The position numbers were made by a program, and so were the translations under genes. Below are positions 1 to 8,327 of a DNA stretch of 64,000 nt, piece by piece. A model generated the notes under the pieces. That model had not been told where the DNA came from and ran no database searches. It saw only the letters and a program-made list of their open reading frames with translations. The stretch's first letter is position 1, and each line of letters opens with the position of its first letter. Source of the DNA: Acetobacteraceae bacterium (lineage in GTDB: Bacteria > Pseudomonadota > Alphaproteobacteria > Acetobacterales > Acetobacteraceae); NCBI GenBank assembly GCA_947373495.1, contig CANBXZ010000002.1, forward strand, positions 1 to 64,000, written 5' to 3'.

Positions 1-1400
1 GGTCCCGCTGCCGCCGATGGTGCCGCCCGGCGCGGCATCAGTGCCAGCGCGCAGGCCGCTGGCAGCAGCCACACCAGCCGCGCCTGGTAGCGGTGATGCG
101 GCCGTGACAGCGCGCCGGTGATGACGGCGTTGCAGGCCAGCGCCATGAACACGAACAGCAGCAGCGCCGCCCGCGGCCTATCCCGCGTCCGCGCTGCCTG
201 GCGCAGCACCAGCAGCGCCACCACCAGGGACAGCAGCACCACCGGCACATGCGGCCACAGGAAGGGCGCGGCGGCGTTTGGCAACAGGCCCTGGTTCTGC
301 AAGCCGGCCAGGAAGCGGGCATTCTCGGCGGCGGGAAACCCCCGCGCGATCGCCGCACGCAGTGACTCGTACCAGTCGTTCGGCAGCGTATCCCCCACCT
401 GCACCCGGCCCAGTTGCAGCAGCGTGTTGCGCAGCATGCCGGCGGCCACCCCGCCGGGATATTCGGCCAGCGTCGCGGCCACGATCTCCCGCGCGTCGGG
501 GATCGCCAGCAGGTGGCCGTTTTCGTACAGGCTGCCATCGGGCTGGCTGTGCAGCGGGCTGATGCCCCACAGGAAGGCGTCGCTGTCCATCGGCAGCCAG
601 TGCAGGTAGCCGCACAGCCGCCAATGGGCGGCGGCCGGGTCGCGGCCGCAGCGTTCGCGCAGCAGGGCGGTGGCCGGCCCATCCTCCTGCAGCCGGCCGA
701 GCAGGAAGATCGACCCGTTGGGCGCGATGGCGAACCGCCCGAAGCTGACCAGGTTGGCGCCGCCCACCAGCAGCACCGCCAGCAGTAGCGGCGCGGCCAC
801 CCGCAGCGTCGGCGCCAGGCGGCGGCTGAGCAGGCCGGTCAGCACCACCAGCGCCGCGGCCAGTGGCAGGTGGGCGAAGTGCACGCCGATGGCCAGCGTG
901 CCGCACAGCCCCACGGCCAGCGCCTCCCGCCGCGCAAGCCGGCCGAAGCCGAGCAGGAACAGGCACAGCGGCACCTGTGCCGAAAGCGCGTCCGGCATGA
1001 TGGTGGCCAGCACCCAGGGGGCGGCGGTGCCGGCGGCCAGGCCGGCGCACAGCAGCAGGTGCGCCCCGGGCGTGGCCTGGCCCCGCAGCGCGCGTTGCAC
1101 CAGCCAGAGCAGCCAGGAAGCGGCGATGCCCTGCGCCAGCATCGGCAGCCAGAGCGTCCATTGCCAATGGAAGGCATGCAGCAGCGGGCCGTAGACCAGC
1201 GCCTTGTCCCAGGGCGGCGGCACCGGGGCGGTGGTATGCTGCAGGTAGGTGAAGGTGTCGATGAAGACCAGCGGGTAGTGGTTCAGCACCGCCGGCCACA
1301 CCAGCATCAGGCCGCCCAGCAGCAACGCCGCCAGCCAGGCCCAGCGCGCCCCCGGGCTGGTTGCTGCGACCGGCCGGTTGCTGGCCAGAACCTCGGACAT
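1..1400 (-). CDS. GT-C-like polytopic membrane protein (C-terminus cut off by window edge)
   Basis: The reading frame starts at the ATG ending at 1400 (MSEVLASNRPV) and stays open to the window edge, giving 466 residues without a stop. Leu/Ala/Val-rich helices alternate with short loops, so this is a multi-pass inner-membrane protein. An early loop carries an acidic residue (FIDTFTYLQ) and the distal part carries an Arg-Tyr motif (HHRYQARLVW), both reminiscent of GT-C glycosyltransferases that use lipid-linked sugars. The gene at 12065-13528 has the same plan (GDSPAYL early, MVRYTIALHVL late). Two other minus-strand frames are open here, but they translate to Arg/Gly/Ala-rich low-complexity protein and are rejected. 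Family assignment is inferred from topology; membrane localisation is clear. Confidence 0.7.
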   Translation of the reverse strand, partial: MSEVLASNRPVAATSPGARWAWLAALLLGGLMLVWPAVLNHYPLVFIDTFTYLQHTTAPVPPPWDKALVYGPLLHAFHWQWTLWLPMLAQGIAASWLLWLVQRALRGQATPGAHLLLCAGLAAGTAAPWVLATIMPDALSAQVPLCLFLLGFGRLARREALAVGLCGTLAIGVHFAHLPLAAALVVLTGLLSRRLAPTLRVAAPLLLAVLLVGGANLVSFGRFAIAPNGSIFLLGRLQEDGPATALLRERCGRDPAAAHWRLCGYLHWLPMDSDAFLWGISPLHSQPDGSLYENGHLLAIPDAREIVAATLAEYPGGVAAGMLRNTLLQLGRVQVGDTLPNDWYESLRAAIARGFPAAENARFLAGLQNQGLLPNAAAPFLWPHVPVVLLSLVVALLVLRQAARTRDRPRAALLLFVFMALACNAVITGALSRPHHRYQARLVWLLPAACALALMPRRAAPSAAAG

Positions 1401-1549
1401 CCGCTCGACCCTGCTCTCGTTCCAGCGGCATTAGAGGGTTGCCGCCGAGGCAGGGCAACAGCCGGCATTGGCGACAGGCCGGGCTTTGCCTGCCGCCCGG
1501 CGCCGCCTATGAACAAGCTGAACCCCCGTTCTTCAGGAGCAGCCGGATC

Positions 1550-2491
1550 ATGGCCCATCACAGTTTGCGCGCTGCGCCGGAAACCGTTCGCGCCGGCTTG
1601 TTCAGCGCCGAATTCCCGGCCGTGCTGCACATCGCTTCCGGCGACACGGTGCAGGTGCAGTGCGTCAGCGGCCGGGCGCCGGTGCTGCCGCCGCCGGGCA
1701 GCGGCATGGCGGTGCCGCCGGAACTGACCGCGATCATCGCGGCCAATCCCGTCATGCGCAGCGGCCACATCCTCACCGGCCCCATCGCCATCGCCGGCGC
1801 CGAGCCCGGCGACACGCTGGAGGTGCGGATCAACGCGATCGAGCCCGGCGCCGACTGGGGCTACAACATGATCACGCCCCTGGCCGGCACGCTGCCGGAG
1901 GATTTCCACGACTTCCACCTGATGCACATTCCGGTGGACCGCGCCCGCCGCAGCTGCCGCATGCCGTGGGGCACCGAATTGCCGCTGGCGCCGTTCTTCG
2001 GCGTGATGGGCGTGGCGCCGCCGCCGGCCTTCGGGATGATCACCTCGAAGGAGCCGCGCATTCATGGCGGCAACCTGGACAACAAGGAATTGCAGGCCGG
2101 CAGCACGCTGTTCCTGCCGGTGCATGTGCCGGGCGCGAATTTCTCGGTGGGGGATGGCCATGGCGTGCAGGGCGATGGCGAGGTCTGCGTCACCGCGCTG
2201 GAGATGTGCCTGGACGGCAACCTGACCTTCATTCTGCACAAGGGCGAAAAGCTGGCCATGCCGCGGGCGGAAACGCCGACGCACTACATCTCCATGGGCA
2301 TGAACGAGGACCTGGACCAGGCGATGAAGCAGGCGCTGCGGGAGATGATCGGCTTCATCACCAGCCGCAGCAATCTCTCCCGCGAACAGGCCTATGGCTT
2401 CTGCTCCATGGCGGTGGACTTCCACGTGACCCAGAGCGTGAACGGCGAGAAGGGCGTGCACGGCATGCTGAAGAAGGGCCTGCTGTTCTGA
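1550..2491 (+). CDS. Acetamidase/formamidase family protein
   Basis: This 313-residue protein belongs to the FmdA/AmdA family, which hydrolyses short amides such as formamide or acetamide to ammonia and the acid in the cytoplasm. Supporting segments are the early SGDTVQVQC stretch, the GPIAIAGAEPGDTLEVRI segment, the GGNLDNKEL segment and the DGHGVQGDGEVC segment typical of the family's beta-rich fold. The start is the ATG at 1550, preceded by AGGAG at 1535-1539. The frame is open upstream to about 1361, but that extension overlaps the divergent gene and has no family character. It is transcribed alone, divergent from the membrane protein and convergent with the SDR gene 12 bases downstream. 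The exact amide is unknown. Confidence 0.88.
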   Translation: MAHHSLRAAPETVRAGLFSAEFPAVLHIASGDTVQVQCVSGRAPVLPPPGSGMAVPPELTAIIAANPVMRSGHILTGPIAIAGAEPGDTLEVRINAIEPGADWGYNMITPLAGTLPEDFHDFHLMHIPVDRARRSCRMPWGTELPLAPFFGVMGVAPPPAFGMITSKEPRIHGGNLDNKELQAGSTLFLPVHVPGANFSVGDGHGVQGDGEVCVTALEMCLDGNLTFILHKGEKLAMPRAETPTHYISMGMNEDLDQAMKQALREMIGFITSRSNLSREQAYGFCSMAVDFHVTQSVNGEKGVHGMLKKGLLF

Positions 2492-2503
2492 CGCCGGCCG
2501 CGC

Positions 2504-3220
2504 CTACCAGGGAATGACGGCGCCATGCTGGTCGAGGAAGCCCCCGGAGCTGGCCGTCCCCAGGGCTTCCAGCACCGCCAGCAACTCGGCCGCCGCCACC
2601 TCGGCCGGGCGTACCTCCAGCCCGGCCTTGGCGAAGGGGGCCGACAGCGCCGAGGCGACCGTGCCGGGATGCAGTGCGACGCAGATGGCCGCGGGCCGCT
2701 GCCGCGCCAGTTCGATGGCGGCGGTGTGCACCAGTTGGTTCAGCGCCGCCTTCGCCGCCCGGTAGCTGTACCAACCGCCCAGGCGATTATCGCCGATACT
2801 GCCCACCCGGGCCGAGAGCGTGGCGAAGACCGCCTTGCCCTCGCGTGGCAGCAGCGGCAGGAAATGCTTCATCAGCAAGGCCGGGCCGATGGCGTTCAGG
2901 GCAAAGGACCGCGCCATCTGCGCCGGGTCCAACTGGCGCCAGCTGCGTTCCGGCATTTGCCCCGCCGCGTGCAGCATGCCGGTGGCGTCCACCACCAGGC
3001 GCAACGGCGGCGTGCCCAAGGCGGCAGCGGCAGCGGCGGCGGCGATGCTGGCTTCGTCGGTCAGGTCCAGCGGTGGCGTGCCGGCGCGGCTGAGCGCGAC
3101 CACCTGGCTGAATCCCGGCTGTTGCCGCAACGCCTGCACCAGGGCGCCGCCGATACCCCCCGTGGCGCCCACCACCACCGCGGTGCCGCCAGCCGGGAAG
3201 CTCGCCATCGTCTTGGTCAT
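2504..3220 (-). CDS. Short-chain dehydrogenase/reductase, C-factor (CsgA)-like
   Basis: A 238-residue NAD(P)-dependent oxidoreductase of the classical SDR fold. The Rossmann glycine motif is near the N-terminus (VVVGATGGIGGAL), and the catalytic Ser (LSARVGSIG) and Tyr-x-x-x-Lys (YSYRAAKAALNQL) follow in the expected order. The GSIGDNRLGGWYSYR stretch is characteristic of the C-factor/CsgA-like subgroup. The start is placed at the ATG ending at 3220 (MTKTMASF); an alternative is the Met four codons later. The frame is open further upstream but without family sequence. Substrate is unknown. It lies downstream of, and in the same direction as, the PuuE-like and NicC-like genes with a 92-base gap, so it may be read with them. 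Confidence 0.85.
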   Translation of the reverse strand: MTKTMASFPAGGTAVVVGATGGIGGALVQALRQQPGFSQVVALSRAGTPPLDLTDEASIAAAAAAAALGTPPLRLVVDATGMLHAAGQMPERSWRQLDPAQMARSFALNAIGPALLMKHFLPLLPREGKAVFATLSARVGSIGDNRLGGWYSYRAAKAALNQLVHTAAIELARQRPAAICVALHPGTVASALSAPFAKAGLEVRPAEVAAAELLAVLEALGTASSGGFLDQHGAVIPW

Positions 3221-3312
3221 GCCAAACGGCTCATGCAGGGGGTCCTTCAACTCGGCGCAGGCCGAGAGGTGGCGGCGCCGGCCCCGATGGCAAGACCCTG
3301 CCGGCCTTGGCG

Positions 3313-4227
3313 CTACGGCGGGAAGCTGGCGTGCCAGTGCCGCGCCACGTCGATGCCGCGGCAGAACCACACCCCCTCATGGCCGCGCATGTGCGCCAGC
3401 AGCCGTTCCAGCCCCAGCACCCGGCCGGGCCGGCCGATCAGCCGGTCGTGCAGGCCGATGGAGAGCAGCCGGGGCGAACCCGCCTCGCCCTCGCGGTACA
3501 TCACGTCGAAGGCGTCGCGCAGGTATTCGAAGAAGTGGCTGGCGGTGGCAAAGCCGCTGTTCTCGTTGAAGCGATTGTCGTTGGTCTCGTAGCTGTAGGG
3601 AATGACCAGGTGCGGCCCCTGCGGCAGGCGGACCCAGTAGGGCAGTTCGTCCGCCAGGCTGTCGCGGTCGTACAGGAAGCCGCCGGCCTCGGCCAACAGG
3701 CGGCGGGTGTTGGGGCCGGGGCGGCCGGTCATCCAGCCCAGCGGGCGGCTGCCGGTCAGTTCGGTCAGGCGTTCCACCGCCAGGCGGATATGCGCGCGTT
3801 CCTCGGCTTCCGGCACCGCCATGTAGTCGATCCAGCGATAGCCATGGCTCACCACCTCATGCCCGCGGGCGACAAAGGCGCGGGCCAGGGCGGGGTGCTG
3901 TTCCAGCGCCCGCACCACGCCCAGCACGCTGACCTTGACGTCGAAGCGGTCGAACAGCTCCAGCAGCCGCCACACGCCGCGGCGGCTGCCGTATTCGAAC
4001 ACGCTTTCGGTCAAGGGCGCGCGCTGGCCCGGGTAGGCCGGCACGCCGATGTCGGTCAGCATCGCCTCGGAACCGGCATCGCCATTGGCCAGGCTGCTTT
4101 CGCCACCGCCCTCGACATTCAGGTTGAAGTTCACCGCGATGCGCGCGCCGCCGGGCCAGCGCGGGTCGGGCAGGGTTTCGCCATAGCCCACCAGGTCGCG
4201 CTGCTGCATGGGGTCGGGGCTGATCAT
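3313..4227 (-). CDS. PuuE-like allantoinase / polysaccharide deacetylase family hydrolase
   Basis: This 304-residue protein has the NodB-type deacetylase fold in its PuuE (metal-independent allantoinase) branch. The N-terminal VGYGETLPDPRWPGGARI segment and the VNFNLNVEGGGE, EYGSRRGVWRLL, GHEVVSHGYRWIDY and GWMTGRPGPNTRRLL segments are PuuE-like landmarks. PuuE proteins open the hydantoin ring of allantoin. Related proteins act on other amides or polysaccharides, so the substrate here is not proven. The start codon overlaps the stop of the upstream flavin monooxygenase by four bases (4224-4227), implying translational coupling and a joint role, perhaps in N-heterocycle breakdown. Confidence 0.85.
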   Translation of the reverse strand: MISPDPMQQRDLVGYGETLPDPRWPGGARIAVNFNLNVEGGGESSLANGDAGSEAMLTDIGVPAYPGQRAPLTESVFEYGSRRGVWRLLELFDRFDVKVSVLGVVRALEQHPALARAFVARGHEVVSHGYRWIDYMAVPEAEERAHIRLAVERLTELTGSRPLGWMTGRPGPNTRRLLAEAGGFLYDRDSLADELPYWVRLPQGPHLVIPYSYETNDNRFNENSGFATASHFFEYLRDAFDVMYREGEAGSPRLLSIGLHDRLIGRPGRVLGLERLLAHMRGHEGVWFCRGIDVARHWHASFPP

Positions 4228-5369
4228 GCCGCTGCTCCTGTGGTGGCCGGCGCCAGCGGCGCCAGGCAGGCGTCGTAGCCGAAGAACCAGTCCAGCGCCT
4301 CGGTCGGCCCGCGCATCCAGGTATTGGCCACCGAGATGCGCTGCACCTCCGCCACGCGTGGGATGCGGGTGGCGGCGTAGCTGGCGAAGGCCGCCGCGCG
4401 GTCGTCATGTTCGGCGATGCAGCGCGCCAGCACCGCCGCGTCCTCGATGGCGGAAGCCCCGCCGGCGGCCATGTAGGGCGGCACCGGGTGGCAGGCATCC
4501 CCCAGCAGCACGGCATGGCCGCCATGCCACAGGTCGTTCCTGGGCCGGTCGCAAATCGGCCAGACGGCGCAGTTGGTGGCGCCGGCCGCGATGTGCCGCA
4601 GCGCCGGCGCCGCCTGGTCGAAATCCGCCAGGAAGGCATCGCGTGGCAGCGGGCGGGAAAGGTCGTCGCCCCGCCAGCTGCCGGGTACGCTGGCCATCAC
4701 ATAGACCTCGTCGCGCCGGGCGGTCATGAAGTAGCTCAGGGCGTGGCGGTCCGGGCCCCACCACTTGGTGCAATCCTCCATCGCCGCGCCGCCCAGGCGT
4801 TCGGTGGGGAAGATCGCGCGGGTGGCCAGCCGGCCGGTGAAGCGTGGCGCCTCGGCGCCGAGCAGGATCTGCCGCAGCCGGGAATGGATGCCGTCGGCGC
4901 CGACAACGATCTCGGCCGCCACGCTGGCGCCATGGCTGAACACCACGCGGGCGGCATCGCCGCGCGGTTCCAGCGCTTCCAGCCGGTGGCCCAGTTGCAG
5001 CACGCCGGGTTCCAGCGCGCCCAGCAGCACGTCCAGCAGGTCGGCGCGATGGATGTTGAGGAAGGCGGCGCCGAAGCGGGCCTCAGCCGCGGCGTCCATG
5101 CGGCATTCGTAGCTGCGTTCGCCGGTCATCCAGTCCCGGCTGGTGAAGGCGGCGGGGCGGATGCCGGTGGCCAGCAGCGCCGGCTCCACGCCCAGCCGGC
5201 GCAGCACCTTCACCGCATTGGCGCTGAGCACGATGCCGGCGCCGATGCGCACCAGTTGCGCCGCCTGTTCATAGACGGTGGCGCGAAAGCCCTGGCGCCG
5301 CAGCAGCCCGGCCAGCACCAGCCCGCCGATACCACCACCGATGATGGCAATGCGCGTTTCGGGGTGCAT
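4224..5369 (-). CDS. FAD-dependent aromatic monooxygenase, NicC / salicylate-hydroxylase-like
   Basis: A 381-residue class A flavoprotein monooxygenase. The FAD Rossmann motif GGGIGGLVLAGLL is at residues about 11-23, the second FAD motif is VLLGDACHPVPPYMAAGG, and the segment VVGADGIHSRLR lies between. The C-terminal ANTWMRGPTEALDWFFGYDA resembles 6-hydroxynicotinate 3-monooxygenase (NicC), as does CTKWWGPDRHALSYF. The family hydroxylates, often with decarboxylation, an N-heteroaromatic or phenolic acid using NAD(P)H and oxygen. No other nicotinate-pathway gene is adjacent, so the substrate is open. HpxO-type urate hydroxylase was considered because of the PuuE-like partner, but the C-terminus fits NicC better. 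It is the first gene of a two-gene unit. Confidence 0.85.
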   Translation of the reverse strand: MHPETRIAIIGGGIGGLVLAGLLRRQGFRATVYEQAAQLVRIGAGIVLSANAVKVLRRLGVEPALLATGIRPAAFTSRDWMTGERSYECRMDAAAEARFGAAFLNIHRADLLDVLLGALEPGVLQLGHRLEALEPRGDAARVVFSHGASVAAEIVVGADGIHSRLRQILLGAEAPRFTGRLATRAIFPTERLGGAAMEDCTKWWGPDRHALSYFMTARRDEVYVMASVPGSWRGDDLSRPLPRDAFLADFDQAAPALRHIAAGATNCAVWPICDRPRNDLWHGGHAVLLGDACHPVPPYMAAGGASAIEDAAVLARCIAEHDDRAAAFASYAATRIPRVAEVQRISVANTWMRGPTEALDWFFGYDACLAPLAPATTGAAA

Positions 5370-5752
5370 CCGTGCCGCCCTAGGCCCAGGGGGCGCGCAA
5401 GGGGGCGCGCAAGAGGGCGGCCGTGCTGCCGCGCCGGCGGGTTGTCAGGTGCATGGCAAGGCGGCTCCATCATCGGGTGCAGTCACCGATGACCAGCGGC
5501 TTTCTCCCTGGCTCACGACCCCGGTTTGCCGGTGGCCGTCCTGCAGGCGCCCCGGGCCGCGGCGGCTTGCGCCGGGGCCGTCACGCTGCAGCGCCAGCTT
5601 CAGCAGGCGGCGCCCAGGCCGTCAAGCGCCGGGAGGCACCCGTGTTGCGCGCCGCCTGGCTTGGCCGAATACTGCCGCCACCGGGGCCGCCAGAGCCTGA
5701 TCGCCTGGGATGGATTCATCGCAAGGCGTACGGGTTCTCGGCAGATGAAGCG
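5370..5752. other. Intergenic region between divergent genes 4224-5369 and 5853-6602
   Basis: No convincing gene is seen. Frames open across it are Arg/Pro/Ala-rich and lack ribosome binding sites. It should hold the promoters of the divergent flavin monooxygenase and dienelactone hydrolase genes, but no clear -35/-10 pair could be picked by eye. Confidence 0.4.
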
Positions 5753-5789
5753 GGGCCGTGGGCGTTTCAGTCGGGAACGCCCACGGCCC
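5753..5789 (+). promoter_or_regulatory. Strong hairpin in the leader of the dienelactone hydrolase gene
   Basis: Positions 5753-5766 and 5776-5789 are perfect 14-base inverted repeats (GGGCCGTGGGCGTT and its complement) around a nine-base loop. There is no T-tract, so it is not a canonical terminator. It ends 63 bases before the start codon at 5853 and may act in mRNA stability, attenuation or protein binding. Confidence 0.6.
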
Positions 5790-5852
5790 GGTGGCCCGGC
5801 GCATGGCCTGGCCGGCACCCGGCCCAAGGCCCCACCGCATGGAGGAACATGG

Positions 5853-6602
5853 ATGTCGTTCTATCGGGACATGACCTGCGAGAACGTGACCCTGACGGGC
5901 CACGAAGGCACGCCGATCACCGCCTATGTCGCCAGGCCCGCCGGGCCGGGGCCGTTTCCGGGCGTGGTACTGGTGCACCACCTGCCGGGCTGGAGCGAGT
6001 TCTACATCGAGACCACGCGCCGCCTGGCGCATCATGGCTACCTCGCCATCTGTGCCAACCTGTATGAGCGTTCCGGCGAGGGCAACCCGGACGATGTGGC
6101 CGCCAAGGTCCGCGCCGAGGGCGGCATCCCCGACGCGCAGATGGTGGGCGACACCGCCGCCGCCGTGGCCTGGATGCGGGCGCAGCCGACGCATAACGGC
6201 AAGGTCGGTCTGTTCGGCTCCTGCTCCGGTGGCCGGCACGCCTTCATCTATGCCTGCCAGAAGCAGGACGTGGACGCCTGCGTGGACCTGTGGGGCGGCC
6301 GGGTGGTGATGGGCCCGGAGGAGCTGAACGCCAAGACCCCGGTGGCGCCGGTCGAGATGACCAGGGACCTGTGTTGCCCGCTGCTGGGCATTTTCGGCAA
6401 TGACGACCGCGCCCCGAGCCCGGAGCAGGTGAACCTGCATGAGGCGGCGCTGCAACAGCACGGCAAGGACTACGCGTTCCACCGCTACGATGGCGCCGGC
6501 CATGGCATTTTCTACTGGCACCGCCCGCTGTACCGGCCCGAGCAGGCGATGGATGGCTGGAGCAAGGTGTTCGCCTTCTTCGCCAAGCACCTGGCCACCT
6601 AG
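5853..6602 (+). CDS. Dienelactone hydrolase family protein
   Basis: A 249-residue alpha/beta hydrolase. The nucleophile elbow is GSCSGGRHA, with the Cys nucleophile typical of dienelactone hydrolases. The acid is in FGNDDRAPSP and the catalytic His in GAGHGIFYW. The opening GVVLVHHLPGW segment also fits. The enzyme class hydrolyses dienelactones of chloroaromatic degradation or related lactones and esters in the cytoplasm. The start at 5853 follows a strong GGAGGA at 5841-5846; an upstream extension of the frame lacks family features. The next gene (6614) is 11 bases away and probably co-transcribed. The true substrate cannot be read from sequence. Confidence 0.88.
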   Translation: MSFYRDMTCENVTLTGHEGTPITAYVARPAGPGPFPGVVLVHHLPGWSEFYIETTRRLAHHGYLAICANLYERSGEGNPDDVAAKVRAEGGIPDAQMVGDTAAAVAWMRAQPTHNGKVGLFGSCSGGRHAFIYACQKQDVDACVDLWGGRVVMGPEELNAKTPVAPVEMTRDLCCPLLGIFGNDDRAPSPEQVNLHEAALQQHGKDYAFHRYDGAGHGIFYWHRPLYRPEQAMDGWSKVFAFFAKHLAT

Positions 6603-6613
6603 GGGCGGCCGCG

Positions 6614-6934
6614 ATGTGTACCTCTATCGTCGAGATCGCGCCGGCGGAGGGCATGGCCAAGCGGGGTGATGACTGGTTCCCGCTGGCGCAGTCGGTGGTG
6701 GCCTATGACCACGCCCGCCATGCGCCGCTGGGCGATGTCATCACGCTGGACTTCCTCAATCCCGGCCTGGGCCCCACCGCCCGGGCCGGGGTTGAACTGA
6801 CGCTGGACAGCGCGAAGCACCTGCGCGCGGCGCTGGACCGGGCGATTGCCGCGGCCGAGTTCGAGGAAGCCGAGGTGCGCGGCAAAGGCGCCGTGCTCAG
6901 CCTGGTGCGCAGCGCCTGGAGCGGATGCCGGTAG
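6614..6934 (+). CDS. Small conserved protein, DUF6295-like
   Basis: A 106-residue soluble protein starting MCTSIVEIAP, with the segments YDHARHAPLGDVITLDF and LNPGLGPTARAGVELTLDS. From memory this pattern (MCT start, YDH, FxNPG.GP.AR) matches the uncharacterised family DUF6295. No catalytic motif or membrane segment is visible. It is 11 bases downstream of the dienelactone hydrolase and probably in the same transcript, which is the only functional hint. The distal sequence beyond about residue 85 looks less constrained. The stop codon is immediately followed by the intergenic element described at 6935-7055. Confidence 0.6.
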   Translation: MCTSIVEIAPAEGMAKRGDDWFPLAQSVVAYDHARHAPLGDVITLDFLNPGLGPTARAGVELTLDSAKHLRAALDRAIAAAEFEEAEVRGKGAVLSLVRSAWSGCR

Positions 6935-7055
6935 GGTTGCGTCACCGAACGGCAGCAGTGGCACGCGGCAACAAAGCAACGGAGCAGTTTCCCCGCAGCA
7001 AGGTGAGCGGAAAAGGCGCTGGAGCGTGATCGCCCGAGGGGCGCTCACGCTCCAG
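6935..7055 (-). repeat. Dispersed intergenic element, copy A
   Basis: Read on the minus strand, this stretch holds three blocks in the same order and orientation as 56416-56644 on the plus strand: CTGGAGCGTGA near 7055, a CCGCTCACCTTGCTGCGGG-like block at about 6991-7018, and CTGCCGTTCGGTGACGCA at about 6937-6955. It starts right after the stop codon of the preceding gene. Similarity was judged by eye. Confidence 0.45.
7019..7055. terminator. Long hairpin between convergent genes, probable bidirectional terminator
   Basis: Arms 7019-7034 and 7040-7055 pair at 15 of 16 positions around a five-base loop. It sits between the plus-strand gene ending at 6934 and the minus-strand gene ending at 7108. 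There is no long T-tract. It shares the GGAGCGTGA core with the hairpin at 8758-8793. Confidence 0.55.
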
Positions 7056-7107
7056 CTGTCCATCACACGGCAGATCCATGAGCCAGGGGTCCGCGCGCCC
7101 GCATCCG

Positions 7108-8142
7108 CTATTCGAAGCGGATGTTGGCGCCACGGATCACCTCGTCCCACTTGTTCAACTCGGCGCTGACCTGTTCGCCCAATTGGCGCGGGGTTGAATA
7201 CTCGATGTCGAAGCCCAGGTCGGTCAGCCGGCCGCGGGTGGCCTCCTCGCCCAGCGCGGTGCCGATGGCGGCGTGCCAGCGCGCCACAATCTCCTCCGGG
7301 GTGCCGCGTGGCAGGAAGAAGCCCAGCCACAGCGTGGCCTCGAAGCCCGGGAAGCCCAGTTCGGCCACGGTGGGCAGGCCGGGCACCGCGGCGTTGCGCC
7401 GGGTGCCGGTCAGCGCCAGCATCCGCAGCCGCCCGGCCTCGGCCAGCGCCTTGGAGCCGGGGATGGTGTCCAGCCCGACCTGGATCTCCTGCCCCGCCAC
7501 CAGCGCGTTCACCATGGGCCCGTTGCCGCGATAGGGCACGTGGCGCATGTCGATGCCGGCGGAGCGGTTGAACAACTCCGTGATCAGGTGCGGCGAGGAG
7601 CCGATGCCGGCCGAGCCGTAGAACAGCCCACCGGGCCGCGCCCGCGCCATTTCCACCAGCGCCGGCAGCGAGGTGACCGGCAGGTTGATGGGCGAGGAGA
7701 CCACATAGGGCGCGGCGACGATGAGGCTGACCGGGGCGAAATCCGTGCGGGCGTCGTAGCCGACATTGCGGTTGGCCAATTGCTGGATGACCAGGCCGGA
7801 GCCGGTGTGCAGCAGGATGGTGTGGCCATCTGCCCGGGCGCGGGCGACATGGCCGGCGCCGATCGAGCCGCCCGCCCCGGCGCGGTTTTCCACGATGACG
7901 GCCTGGCCCAATTCGCTGCCCAGCCGCGCGGCCAGAATGCGCGCCACCGGGTCCACCACGCCGCCGGGCGGGTAGGGCACCACCAACTGCACCGGGCGCG
8001 ATGGAAAGCCGCCCGCCGGTTGCTGCGCCCGGCCGGGAGCCGGCCACGCCAGCAGGCACGCCCAAGCCAGCGCCCAGGTCATTGCCCAGACCGTTGCCCA
8101 GGCCGTTGACAAGTCTGGCCGCAGCCTTTGCCGAAGATGCAT
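7108..8142 (-). CDS. Bug/TctC-family periplasmic solute-binding protein
   Basis: A 344-residue exported protein of the tripartite tricarboxylate transporter receptor (Bug) family. The N-terminus is a signal peptide (hydrophobic WATVWAMTWALAWACLLAW, cleavage near GRAQQ). The mature part shows the signature RPVQLVVPYPPGGVVDPVAR, then VENRAGAGGSIGAG and GLPTVAELGFPGFE. These proteins bind carboxylates or other small solutes in the periplasm. The start at 8142 is preceded by GGGGGAGG; a longer upstream frame is not supported. No TctA/TctB membrane partners are nearby, which is common for orphan Bug proteins. It is divergent from the cupin gene. Ligand unknown. Confidence 0.9.
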   Translation of the reverse strand: MHLRQRLRPDLSTAWATVWAMTWALAWACLLAWPAPGRAQQPAGGFPSRPVQLVVPYPPGGVVDPVARILAARLGSELGQAVIVENRAGAGGSIGAGHVARARADGHTILLHTGSGLVIQQLANRNVGYDARTDFAPVSLIVAAPYVVSSPINLPVTSLPALVEMARARPGGLFYGSAGIGSSPHLITELFNRSAGIDMRHVPYRGNGPMVNALVAGQEIQVGLDTIPGSKALAEAGRLRMLALTGTRRNAAVPGLPTVAELGFPGFEATLWLGFFLPRGTPEEIVARWHAAIGTALGEEATRGRLTDLGFDIEYSTPRQLGEQVSAELNKWDEVIRGANIRFE

Positions 8143-8327
8143 CCGTTGCCTCCCCCAAGGCGCTGTTGCGCGCCATTTTGCCGCCAGCTTGCGGATGCGC
8201 CCCTGGCCAGTCCAGGGCAATTCGGCCGCTTGGTCAGGCCGGCGCGATTGACCAAATGGCAGGGCGCGGCAAGGCTCCTGCCTCGGTGCCCTGGCCACGG
8301 GTGCTCAACATCCGGAAGGAACCCGCC

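Noticed and set aside
178-1458. 426-codon frame over the first membrane protein
   Set aside because: Ala/Gly/Arg/Pro-rich product. The other minus frame gives regular transmembrane helices and continues to the window edge.
4224-5369. HpxO-type urate hydroxylase
   Set aside because: The PuuE-like neighbour suggested purine breakdown, but the C-terminal ANTWMR and WFFGYDA segments fit NicC-like enzymes better and no other purine gene is present.
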